From the NCBI GenBank assembly GCA_001724275.1, contig MEDZ01000039.1, positions 1-32,484 of the forward strand: a stretch of DNA of 32,484 bases. Direction: 5' to 3'. Shown here piece after piece: positions 23,814 to 32,300 of the stretch. The position numbers and the translations under genes were made by a program. The notes under the pieces were generated by a model that was not told the origin of the DNA, searched no databases, and saw only the letters and a program-made list of their open reading frames with translations. Each line of letters opens with the position of its first letter. The stretch's first letter is position 1. Origin of the DNA: Gemmatimonadetes bacterium SCN 70-22. Its GTDB lineage: Bacteria; Gemmatimonadota; Gemmatimonadetes; Gemmatimonadales; Gemmatimonadaceae.

Positions 23814-23854
23814 CGGCCAGGCGCAGGGCCGCTCGCGCGGCGGGCGCCTGGCCG
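23814..23854 (+). other. Perfect 11-bp stem-loop before the flavoprotein gene
   Basis: CGGCCAGGCGC (23814-23824) and GCGCCTGGCCG (23844-23854) are exact reverse complements around a 19-base loop. It lies in the 96-base gap between the cyclodeaminase stop and the ATG at 23878, just upstream of the candidate promoter element. It could end the arginase operon transcript, but no T-tract follows. An operator is the alternative. Confidence 0.5.
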
Positions 23855-23859
23855 ATTTC

Positions 23860-23870
23860 GGCGGTAGCTT
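23860..23870 (+). promoter_or_regulatory. ggcggtagctt element, seven bases before the flavoprotein ATG
   Basis: The 11-mer ggcggtagctt ends in TAGCTT (23865-23870), a TAnnnT -10-like hexamer, seven bases before the ATG at 23878. No Shine-Dalgarno site is present, so leaderless initiation is plausible. The identical 11-mer lies at 7132-7142, and TAGCTT recurs at 29341 before recC. Confidence 0.4.
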
Positions 23871-23877
23871 TGCCGGC

Positions 23878-26385
23878 ATGACCACCACAGCCCCGTCCCA
23901 CGCGGGCGCGTCGTCGCTCCCCGCGCATGCCCGGGTCGTCGTCATCGGCGGCGGCGTCATCGGCTGCTCGGTCGCCTATCACCTGGCGCACATGGGGTGC
24001 CGCGACGTCGTCCTGCTCGAGCGCCACCAGCTCACCGCCGGCACCACGTGGCACTCGGCGGGGCTGATGGTGACGTTCGGTTCCACGTCCGAGACGTCGA
24101 CCGAGTTCCGGAAGTACACGCGCGAGCTGTACGCGCGCCTCGAGCAGGAGACCGGGCTCTCGACCGGCTTCAGGCCCGTGGGCTTCATCGAGTGCGCCAT
24201 CGACGAGGGGCGCCTCGAGGAATACCGGCGGGTGGCGGCGTTCAACCGCTACTGCGGCGTGGACGTGCACGAGATCTCCGCCCGCCAGGTGCAAGACCTG
24301 TTCCCGGTGGCGCGCACCGACGACATCCTGGCCGGCTTCTACGTGAAGGAGGACGGCCGGGTGAACCCGGTGGACGTGACGATGGCGCTCGCCGCCGGGG
24401 CCAGGAAGCAGGGGGCGAGACTGCTCGAGGGGGTCGCGGCGACGGGGCTCGTCACCGCACGCGGGACGGTGGCCGGGGTGCGCACCTCGGCCGGCGACAT
24501 CATGTGCGAGATGGTGATCAACTGCGGCGGGGCGTGGGGGCGCGAGCTGGGGCTGCACGGCGGGGTCACGATCCCGTTGCAGGCGGCGGAGCACTACTAC
24601 CTGCTCACCGAGGAGATCGAGGGAATCTCGAAGTCGTGGCCGGTGCTGGAGGATCCGGCGTCGTACGGCTACTTCCGCGAGGAGGGGGGAGGGCTGATGA
24701 TCGGGCTGTTCGAGCCGGTCTGCGCCCCCTGGGGCGTGGAGGGGATGCCGGCCGACTTCGCCTTCGGCGAGATCGCGCCGGACTGGGAGCGTGTGGGCCC
24801 CTATCTCGAGACGGCGATGCACCGCGTCCCGATCTCCTTCCGCACCGGGATCCGCAAGCTCTTCTGCGGCCCGGAGTCGTTCACGCCGGACCTCAGGCCG
24901 TGCCTCGGCGAGTCGCCGGAACTGCGGAACTACTTCGTCGCCGCCGGCCTCAACTCCATCGGGATCCTCACGGGCGGCGGCGTGGGGCGGGCCATGGCGC
25001 ACTGGATGCTTGCCGGGCGCCCCGACTGCGACATGACGGCGTTCCACGTCGACCGGCTGCACCGCTACCAGGCCAACCCCGAGTACCGGCGCACGCGGAC
25101 GGTCGAGTCGTTAGGGCTGGTGTACCAGACGCACTACCCCAACCGCTCGATGGTGACCGCGCGCGGGGCCAGGCGGAGCGCGATCCACGACCGCCTGGCG
25201 GCGCGCGGCGCCTGGTTCCGGGACGTGAGCGGATGGGAGAGCCCGGACTGGTACAGCGCCGACGGACGCACGCCCGAACCCGAGCCGCTCACCTTCGGCC
25301 GCCCGCGTTCGTGGCAGAACTGGGAGGGGGAGCACGAGGCCTGTCGCACCGGCGTGATCCTGATGGACATGTCGTTCATGGCCAAGTTCCTGGTGCAGGG
25401 GGTCGACGCCGGGCGCGTCCTCGACTGGATCTCGGCCAACCGGGTCGACGGCGCGGCGGGGCGCACGACGTATACGCAGTGGCTCAACGCCGGGGGGACG
25501 ATCGAGGCCGACCTCACCGTGACCAAGCTGGAGGCGGGCTTCACGGGGGCGACCGACGAACAGGCGTTCCTCGTCGTCGCCTCGGACACCGCGCACCGAC
25601 ACGTCCTCACCTGGCTCAGGCGCCACACCCCGCTCGACGCGCACTGCGTCACGACCGACGTGACCGGCGCCTGGGCGCAGCTCAACGTGCAGGGGCCGCG
25701 CTCGCGCGAGCTGCTGCAGCGCCTCACCACCGCGGACCTCTCGAACGAGGCCTTCCCGTTCCGCCGCGCACGCGAGGTCGACATCGGATTTGCGCGGGTC
25801 CTGCTGGTCCGCATCACCTACCTCGGCGAGTTGGGGTACGAGCTGTACGTCCCCACCGAGCAGGCGGTGCATGTGTACGACCTCGTGGTCGAGGCGGGGC
25901 GGGAGGTGGGGATGCGCCACGCCGGTCTCAAGGCGCTTGCCTCGCTGCGGATGGAGAAGGGGTACCGCGACTACGGGCACGACATCGACAACACCGACAG
26001 TCCGCTGGAGGTGGGGCTGGGCTTCGCGGTCGACCTGCGGAAGCCCGGCGGCTTCCTCGGGAAGGAGGCGGTGCTGGCCATGAAGGCGGCGGGGGTGCGG
26101 AAGCAGCTGGTGCAGGTGCTGGTGAAGGACCCCGAGCCGCTGATGTTCCACGCCGAGGTCGTCAGGCGCAACGATGTGGCCATGGGGTACGTGCGGGCGG
26201 CGTCGTACGGGCACACGCTGGGCGGCGCGGTGGGGCTGGCGATGATCGAGCGGGCCGGCGAGCCGATCGACCAGCGGTGGCTCGATGCGGGGGCGTGGGA
26301 CGTGGAGATCGCCGGGCGGCGCTACCCGGCCGTGACGTCGCTGGCGCCGCTGTATGATCCGGGGATGGCGCGCGTCAAGGGGTGA
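23878..26385 (+). CDS. Dimethylglycine/sarcosine dehydrogenase-like flavoprotein with GcvT domain
   Basis: The 835-residue product has the full four-part layout: FAD-binding DAO domain (about 20-395, with V-V-I-G-G-G-V-I-G-C near the N-terminus), an FAO-middle segment (about 397-455), a GcvT aminomethyltransferase-like domain (about 458-730) and the GcvT C-terminal barrel (about 735-825). His59 in T-T-W-H-S-A-G-L is the position that holds FAD covalently in dimethylglycine dehydrogenases. The reaction would be oxidative N-demethylation with transfer of the one-carbon unit to tetrahydrofolate. Dimethylglycine, sarcosine or another N-methyl amine could be the substrate. It lies 96 bases after the arginase pair, separated by a hairpin and its own promoter-like element, so it may not be in that operon. 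Confidence 0.9.
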   Translation: MTTTAPSHAGASSLPAHARVVVIGGGVIGCSVAYHLAHMGCRDVVLLERHQLTAGTTWHSAGLMVTFGSTSETSTEFRKYTRELYARLEQETGLSTGFRPVGFIECAIDEGRLEEYRRVAAFNRYCGVDVHEISARQVQDLFPVARTDDILAGFYVKEDGRVNPVDVTMALAAGARKQGARLLEGVAATGLVTARGTVAGVRTSAGDIMCEMVINCGGAWGRELGLHGGVTIPLQAAEHYYLLTEEIEGISKSWPVLEDPASYGYFREEGGGLMIGLFEPVCAPWGVEGMPADFAFGEIAPDWERVGPYLETAMHRVPISFRTGIRKLFCGPESFTPDLRPCLGESPELRNYFVAAGLNSIGILTGGGVGRAMAHWMLAGRPDCDMTAFHVDRLHRYQANPEYRRTRTVESLGLVYQTHYPNRSMVTARGARRSAIHDRLAARGAWFRDVSGWESPDWYSADGRTPEPEPLTFGRPRSWQNWEGEHEACRTGVILMDMSFMAKFLVQGVDAGRVLDWISANRVDGAAGRTTYTQWLNAGGTIEADLTVTKLEAGFTGATDEQAFLVVASDTAHRHVLTWLRRHTPLDAHCVTTDVTGAWAQLNVQGPRSRELLQRLTTADLSNEAFPFRRAREVDIGFARVLLVRITYLGELGYELYVPTEQAVHVYDLVVEAGREVGMRHAGLKALASLRMEKGYRDYGHDIDNTDSPLEVGLGFAVDLRKPGGFLGKEAVLAMKAAGVRKQLVQVLVKDPEPLMFHAEVVRRNDVAMGYVRAASYGHTLGGAVGLAMIERAGEPIDQRWLDAGAWDVEIAGRRYPAVTSLAPLYDPGMARVKG

Positions 26386-26425
26386 CCGGCGACGTCGCCG
26401 CGACGCCCCTCGCGCGGGAGCCCCT

Positions 26426-26455
26426 CCCGTCAGCGCCGCTCCCGTCAGCGCCGCT
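26426..26455. repeat. 15-bp tandem duplication across the stop codon of the ATP-grasp/SET gene
   Basis: The unit cccgtcagcgccgct is present at 26426-26440 and 26441-26455, with a degenerate third copy at 26456-26470. On the minus strand it codes the last residues and stop of the ATP-grasp/SET protein. Because the unit is 15 bases, the copy after the stop is in frame and carries a second stop. Confidence 0.75.
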
Positions 26456-27926
26456 CCCGCCGGTTCCGCTCGCGCAGCGTGACCGAGTTCCCCGGCGTTC
26501 CGCGCACCGTCCCGCGGCAGCGGGCGGCGCCGCAGTTGCAGGTGAAGGAGGCGCTGGTGTCGGACAGGAAGGTGGCGAAGTCGAGCGTGAGCTCCTCGCC
26601 AGGCGCAATGTCGCGCAGCGCCTGCACGTCGAGCCCCACGAACGCCGTGTTGGGGTCGCACGAATGGTTCTGCGGCGCCCACTCCGAGGGGTTGGAGTCC
26701 CACAGCACGAAGACCTCGTCGGAGAGCGGGTAGGCGTAGTGCCGGAAGCTCTCCAGCTCGGCGCGGCTCCAGGTTGCCTCGACGTGCGAGCGGGTGACGA
26801 TGCGCTGGGCGCGCTCCTCGCCGTGGAAGACGATCTCCCCACGGGCAATGGGGCGGGTGGCGTGGATCCCGTAGCCGGCGATCGGCGATCCCTCGATGCG
26901 GAAGGGACGCACGCGGCGCCGGTGCCTGGCGAGCGCCTCGGCCACCATGAGCCGGGCGAAGCCGGCCTGGCCGATCCCGTCGTGCTTGAGGACGTAGTCG
27001 GCCGACCCCTCGTAGCCGTCGGCGTAGAAGATCGAGCAGCTGAAGTTCACCTCGAGGAAGTACAGGTCGCCCTTGCCGTCGAGGCGGAAGTCCATGCGCG
27101 CGTAGCCCACGGCGTCGAAGCCGTTGAAGACGTCGATCGCCGCTTCGTGCAGCTGCCGGACGAGCGCCTCGTCGGTGACCGGGACGTTGGCGTCGGGGTG
27201 CAGCTCCGACGTCTTGTGGGCGTAGGTCTTGAAGCGCGGCTCGCGGTCGAAGACCCACTCCACCGGACGAAAGGCGCGCACCTTGCCGTGCGCCGTCGCG
27301 TCGGCGATCACCAGCACGGTCAACTCGCGCCCGTCGATGTACTCCTCGACCAGGAGCTCGGGGTAGCCGGGAAGGGTGTCGGCGACCTTGGCGCGGAGCT
27401 CGTCGATGGTGGTCACGCGCGAGCGCGCGTCGATGCCGAGCGAGTCGCCGGCGTGCGCCGGCTTCACGAAGAGGGGGAACCGGAGCTTCCGGGCGGCCTC
27501 GTGCACCTGGTCCACGCTCGTCACCACCACGTGCGGCGACGTCTTCACCCCCGAGATGTGGGCGATGTACTTCATCAGGACCTTGGGCGGATCGTACAGC
27601 TCCGCGTTGGGTCCCGTGTACGGGAGTCGGAGGCGGTCGAGCGAATGGACGACGTCGATGGAAGGGATGTCCCAGTCGAGGTAGCCCTCGATGAGGTTCA
27701 CGTAGAGGTCGTATCCCTGCCTCGACAGCTCCCGCAGCTGGCGAAAGGTCGTCAGCTTGTTGATCTGGACGTGCGTGACCTCGTGCGGGGCGAGGATCCG
27801 CGTGAGGTCGCGCTTGGGATCGTAGTTGCCGTAGTCCACGTCCGACCGGGAGTAGTCGGGCTGCAGGACGCAGATCTTGAGGCGCTCGCCGCTGGCCGAG
27901 GTGCTCGTGGGCGCTCCCGGCGTCAT
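26445..27926 (-). CDS. ATP-grasp ligase fused to a SET-domain methyltransferase
   Basis: The 493-residue product has two modules. Residues about 15-330 are a D-Ala-D-Ala-ligase-type ATP-grasp fold: V-N-L-I-E-G and L-P-Y-T-G-P-N, Lys155 in F-V-K-P-A-H-A-G-D-S-L-G-I, V-E-E-Y-I-D-G-R-E-L, and metal-binding R-M-D-F-R-L-D with F-L-E-V-N. Residues about 340-480 are a complete SET domain: G351-Y-G353, the SAM-site motif N-H-S-C-D-P-N at 420-426, G-E-E-L-T-L-D-F (Phe where Tyr is usual), and a post-SET zinc cluster starting Cys463-Asn-Cys465, then Cys470-Arg-Gly. The protein could ligate a carboxylate to an amine and methylate a lysine or amine of the same or a partner substrate. It overlaps the upstream ATP-grasp gene by ATGA. 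The substrate is unknown. Confidence 0.88.
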   Translation of the reverse strand: MTPGAPTSTSASGERLKICVLQPDYSRSDVDYGNYDPKRDLTRILAPHEVTHVQINKLTTFRQLRELSRQGYDLYVNLIEGYLDWDIPSIDVVHSLDRLRLPYTGPNAELYDPPKVLMKYIAHISGVKTSPHVVVTSVDQVHEAARKLRFPLFVKPAHAGDSLGIDARSRVTTIDELRAKVADTLPGYPELLVEEYIDGRELTVLVIADATAHGKVRAFRPVEWVFDREPRFKTYAHKTSELHPDANVPVTDEALVRQLHEAAIDVFNGFDAVGYARMDFRLDGKGDLYFLEVNFSCSIFYADGYEGSADYVLKHDGIGQAGFARLMVAEALARHRRRVRPFRIEGSPIAGYGIHATRPIARGEIVFHGEERAQRIVTRSHVEATWSRAELESFRHYAYPLSDEVFVLWDSNPSEWAPQNHSCDPNTAFVGLDVQALRDIAPGEELTLDFATFLSDTSASFTCNCGAARCRGTVRGTPGNSVTLRERNRRERR

Positions 27927-29119
27927 GAGGCGAGCCGCACGCTCTCCTCGGCGTGGCGCAGCGCCTCGTGCAGGATCGCCTGCACGACGGCGGCGTAGGT
28001 CGTGCCGGCCAGGCGGATCACCGCTCCGATGGACGTGATGTTCTCGTCCTCGGAGAGTCCGCACTGGGCGTTGACCTCGAGGACGAACAGGTCGCCGGTG
28101 CGTTCGTCCATGCGCAGGTCGATGCGGCCGTAGCCGGTCCCCCCGACCGCCTCGTACGCCGCCCAGCTCACCTCCTCGATGCGCTCGCGCAGCGAGGCGG
28201 GGGGCGGGGCGTACCTCCAGAGGTCCCCGCCATTCCCCACCGGCGCCTCGCGCTCGTAGGTCTCCCACAGGCGGTCGAACGAGAGGAAGCGCTCCGTGCG
28301 GGGGAGCGCGCAATTGAAGACGCGCTCCACCGGCGGGTAGATGATGGCGTGGTCGCGCGCGCCGGCACTGCCGACGATGAACGTCGTGAACTCGGGACCG
28401 TCGACGAAGCGCTCGACGAAGAGCCCCCCGTCGGCGACCGACCACCCATGCACCCCCGCGCGGAGCGCGGCCAGCCGCACGTGCAGCGCGCGCGCCGTGG
28501 CGACGACGTTGTCGCACCCGATGCCGAGCGAGCCGGCGGAGATGGCGGGCTTGAGGATGAGGGGGGGAGCGATGCGCTGGAAGAGCCCGGGGACGCGCCG
28601 CGCACTCGGGGCGATCACTTCCCATGGTGCCGTCGGGACGCACGCCGCCTCGAAGGCCGACTTCATCGTGATCTTCGAGGTGGTGAGCGCGTAGAAGTGC
28701 TCGTCGGCCCCGGTGTAGGGGAGCCCGCTCTCCTCCAGGTGCCTGACGACCGAGATCCCGGGGGCGCCGTTGACCTCGTCGCCGTCGCAGAGGTTGAAGA
28801 CCACCGGGCGCTGGTCGCGCGTGGTGCGGCCGCGCGGCGCATGCTCGCGCGAGGCGTCGCGGATCGCGTCGATCACCGCTCGGAAATTCTCCATCGTGAC
28901 CGGCTGCCAGCGATAGGCGATCCCCAGTGCGGCGAAGGCGCGGTCGAACTCCGCTTCGCTCGACGAGTAGTCGTAGTAGTACTGGATCGTGGGGTCGTCC
29001 GACTCGACCTGGGGGACGAGGACCCAGACGAGGAGGGGCGGGGCGGGGCGCTCGCCGACGCGGCGGCGCGCACTGGACTTCGACGGCGGCGGTGGAAACG
29101 CGGAGGGTGATCGCCTCAA
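27923..29119 (-). CDS. D-Ala-D-Ala-ligase-like ATP-grasp protein, partner of the SET fusion
   Basis: The ATP-grasp fold begins with W-V-L-V-P-Q-V-E-S-D-D-P and continues with F-N-L-C-D-G-D-E-V-N, L-P-Y-T-G-A-D, L-I-L-K-P-A-I-S-A-G-S-L-G-I, V-E-R-F-V-D-G-P-E-F, R-I-D-L-R-M-D and F-V-L-E-V-N-A-Q-C. These match the D-Ala-D-Ala-ligase branch of carboxylate-amine ligases. The two ATP-grasp proteins share the same motif order and are likely paralogues. The start is uncertain: the frame is open to 29362, but conserved sequence begins near 29062 and the sequence above looks non-coding. I use a TTG at 29119 (398 residues); ATGs at 29350 or 29362 are alternatives. Its TGA overlaps the ATG of the SET fusion, so the pair is one coupled unit. 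Confidence 0.8.
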   Translation of the reverse strand: MRRSPSAFPPPPSKSSARRRVGERPAPPLLVWVLVPQVESDDPTIQYYYDYSSSEAEFDRAFAALGIAYRWQPVTMENFRAVIDAIRDASREHAPRGRTTRDQRPVVFNLCDGDEVNGAPGISVVRHLEESGLPYTGADEHFYALTTSKITMKSAFEAACVPTAPWEVIAPSARRVPGLFQRIAPPLILKPAISAGSLGIGCDNVVATARALHVRLAALRAGVHGWSVADGGLFVERFVDGPEFTTFIVGSAGARDHAIIYPPVERVFNCALPRTERFLSFDRLWETYEREAPVGNGGDLWRYAPPPASLRERIEEVSWAAYEAVGGTGYGRIDLRMDERTGDLFVLEVNAQCGLSEDENITSIGAVIRLAGTTYAAVVQAILHEALRHAEESVRLAS

Positions 29120-29151
29120 GCGCGCACGAAGGGTGCCACGGCCCGCTCCGC

Positions 29152-29173
29152 ACGCGTCTCCCGGTAGACGCGT
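29152..29173. other. 8-bp perfect inverted repeat in the ATP-grasp / recC divergent region
   Basis: ACGCGTCT (29152-29159) and AGACGCGT (29166-29173) pair around the 6-base loop cccggt. It lies just upstream of the likely start of the ATP-grasp gene. It could be an operator or a hairpin in the 5' leader of that transcript. Confidence 0.45.
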
Positions 29174-29252
29174 TGCCTGAGTGAATGGGCCCGGAATCGA
29201 TGCGCGACAGTATCGCGAATGCGAGGCGATTCGTCGAGGGTGAGTTTGCGAG

Positions 29253-29266
29253 GGCGAGGCCTCGCC
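29253..29266. promoter_or_regulatory. Perfect 14-bp palindrome, candidate operator
   Basis: GGCGAGGCCTCGCC is a perfect palindrome midway between the divergent ATP-grasp and recC genes. The position suits a dimeric regulator acting on one or both transcripts. No regulator gene is nearby, and in GC-rich DNA a chance palindrome is possible. Confidence 0.35.
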
Positions 29267-29340
29267 GCGCCGGCTGCCGGGGGGCGACGTCCGCTGTGGC
29301 GCGCGTCCCACGCCCCTCACCGCACTGTCACCCCCTCCCG

Positions 29341-29346
29341 TAGCTT
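29341..29346 (+). promoter_or_regulatory. TAGCTT -10-like element upstream of recC
   Basis: TAGCTT preceded by CG recurs here 42 bases before the recC ATG, as it does before the genes at 7236 and 23878. A transcript would start near 29354 with a leader of about 35 bases. The call rests only on recurrence and position. Confidence 0.3.
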
Positions 29347-29388
29347 CCATTCCGTCGAGCACGCCGCCGATCGCGCCAACGCCGCCGG

Positions 29389-32300
29389 ATGCCCCTTCAT
29401 CTCGTCACCTCGCCCAACCTCGCCCCGCTCTTCGATCACTTCGCGGAGTCGCTCGCGCACGCCCCGCTCCCCCCGCGCGAGTCCGAGGTCATCGTCGTCC
29501 AGTCGCAGGGGATGCGCCGCTGGCTCACGTTGCAGCTGGCCGACCGATTCGGCTGCGCCGGCTCGCTCTCCCTCCCATTCCCGGCGTCCTTCGCCCGCGA
29601 CCTGGGGGAGCGCCTGAGCCCTGAGCGCCCCCCGCGCGACGACCGCGACCCGTTCTCCCGCGACGCCCTGGCCTGGCGGATCGACGCGCTGCTCGCTGCC
29701 CTCCCCCAGGGGGACGACACCTTCGCCCCGCTCCGTGCCTACCTGCGCGGCAGCGACGGCCGCGCGCCGATCGACGAGCGTGCCCGCTTCGGCCTCGCCG
29801 CCCAGGTCGCCGCGCGATTCGACGACTACCAGATGTTCCGCGCCGACATCCTCCGCGAATGGGAGGCAGGGCGCGACACCCCGCCTGACCACCCGCACGC
29901 CCGCTGGCAGGCGGCGCTCTGGCGCACGCTCTGCGCCGACGTCGGCGACGGCGCCTTGCACCTCGCGGCGCGCATGCGGCGGATGATCGACACCCTCGAC
30001 GGAACGCTCCCGGCCACCCTCCCGCGGCGCATCACGGTCTTCGGCGTCAGCACGCTCCCCCCCGTCTTCGTCGAGCTCCTGGTCGCCCTCGCCCGCCACG
30101 TCCCGGTCACGATCTACAGCGCCGCCCTCGCCCCCGAGGCACCACACCCGCTCGCCGCGACCTTCGGGTCGCAGTCGCGCGAATTCCTCCTCGCGCTCGC
30201 CAGGCTCGGTGCCCGGATCACGCCCCTCCCCGCGCACGGGGCGAAGGGGGACGGGATCCTCGCGACGCTCCAGCGCGAGCTCGGCGCCAACGATGCCGGC
30301 GCCTCGGCGCTCACGCTGTCGGCCGGCGACCCCTCGCTCCGCATCCACGACGCCCACGGCCAGCTGCGCCAGGTCGAGATCATCCGCGACCAACTCCTCG
30401 CCGCCCTCGCCGCCGACCCCACGCTCCGTCCGCACGACATCATCCTCCTCGTCCCCGACGCCGCCGAATGGGCGCCGATCGTCGACGCGGTCTTCGGCGT
30501 GAGGGCGGACGACACTCCGCGCATCCCGTACCGCATCGCCGATCGTCCGCTGCGCCGCACCGAACCGGCTGCCGAGGCGCTGCTGCGCCTCCTCGCCCTC
30601 GAGGGGGGGCGCTTCGAGCGGAGCGAGGTCCTGGCCTTCCTCACCCACGCCCTTGCTCGTCAGGCGGCGGGGCTCACCGAGGGCGAGGTCGAAGCGCTCG
30701 AGGCACTCATCGACCGCGCCAACGTCCGCTGGGGCTACGACGACAAGTCGCGCGAGGCCCTGGGGCTCCCGCGCTACGAGGACGCGTCCTGGCGCGCGGG
30801 GCTCGATCGCCTCCTCCTCGGCACGGCGGTCGGGCGACTCGACGATCCGGTCCTCGGCGTCCTTCCCGAGGCCGGCGACACGGCCGGCGAACCGGAGATC
30901 CTCGCGACCTTCGCCGAGTGGGTCGACGCGTTGCACGCCACCATCGCCGGCTGGCGCGCCGCGCGCACGCTCGCCGACTGGAGCGCCGCGCTCCTCGCCA
31001 CCGTCGAGCGCTTCCTCGTGGCCGGCGACGTCGCCGAGCAGCAGACGGTCCTCGCCCTCACGGCGAGCGTCCGCCGCCTCTCGGCGCTGCAGGAGGTGGC
31101 GCGCTACGGTTCGCTCGTCCCGTTCGCGGTGGTGCGCGACTGGCTGGAGGGGGAGCTCGACGACGACGGCTTCGGGAGCGGCTTCCTCCAGGGAGGGATG
31201 ACGGTCGCTGCGCTCAAGCCCATGCGCTCGCTCCCGTTCCGCGTGATCGCCGTGGTGGGGCTCGACGACGGCGTCTTCCCCCGCCGCGAACGCCGGTCGG
31301 CCTTCGACCTCCTCGAGCACTCGCGGCGCGAGGGCGACCGCGACCTGCGGAGCGACGATCGCCAGCTCTTCCTCGACTTGCTCCTGGCGGCGCAGGACCG
31401 GCTGATCCTGGCGTACAGCGGGCGCGCCGTGAGCGACAACTCGCCGCGCGCCCCCTCGGTGGTGATCGACGAGCTGCTCGATCACCTCGACCGGCGCACG
31501 AGCGGCGCCGCGCGGGAGGCACTGGTGGTGGCGCACCCGTTGCAGCCGTTCTCCCCCAAGTACTTCGCCCCTGATCGCGACCCGCGCCTCGTCACCTACT
31601 CGCGCGCCCACGCCAGCGCCGCCCAGGCCACCACGCGCCAGCGGGACGGCGACCTCCCCTTCGTCACGGGAGCCATCGCGCCCACGCTCCCCATCGAGAC
31701 GCCTGTCGCGCCTTTCGTCGCGCCTTCCGTCGCGCCGTCCGTCGCGCCGTCCGTCGCGCCGTCCGCTGCGACTCCCATCACGACTCCCATCCCGCCGGCG
31801 GCGCCCGCGGCGACCGCGCCGGCACGACTCGAGCTCACCCTCGACGACCTGGTCGCCTGCTGGGAGAACCCGAGCCGCTTCTTCTGCACCCGCGTCCTCC
31901 GCCTCACCCTTCCCGGCGACGACGCCGGCGTCGCCGACGAGGAGATGTTCGAGCCCTCGCCGCTGGACCAGGGGAGCGTGAGGGCGAAGATGCTCGCCTC
32001 GGCGTTAGGCGGCGAGCGCGATGCCGAGCGCGAGCGCCGCCGACTGGTGGCCAACGGGGCGCTCCCACCGCAGGCGCTCGGGAGCGCCTGGCACGGCAAG
32101 CTCTGGGAGCAGGTGGACGAGGTGTTGACGCAGCTTCCTCCCAACCACACGCGGCAGGATCCGGTCGCCTTCGCCATCGACGGCGAGGGGTGGCGCCTCA
32201 CGGGACGCATCAACGGCATCCGCGACGGGCGGCGCTACGTGGTCCGCGCCGGCCAGGTCGGCCCGGGACACCGCATCCGCGCCTGGGTGGAGCACGTCGC

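Noticed and set aside
22111-25062. Long minus-strand open frame opposite the arginase to flavoprotein block
   Set aside because: Low-complexity Arg/His/Val-rich translation antisense to well-supported enzymes.
29317-31611. Long minus-strand open frame opposite recC
   Set aside because: Antisense of RecC motifs; Arg/Glu/Val-rich and without family signature.
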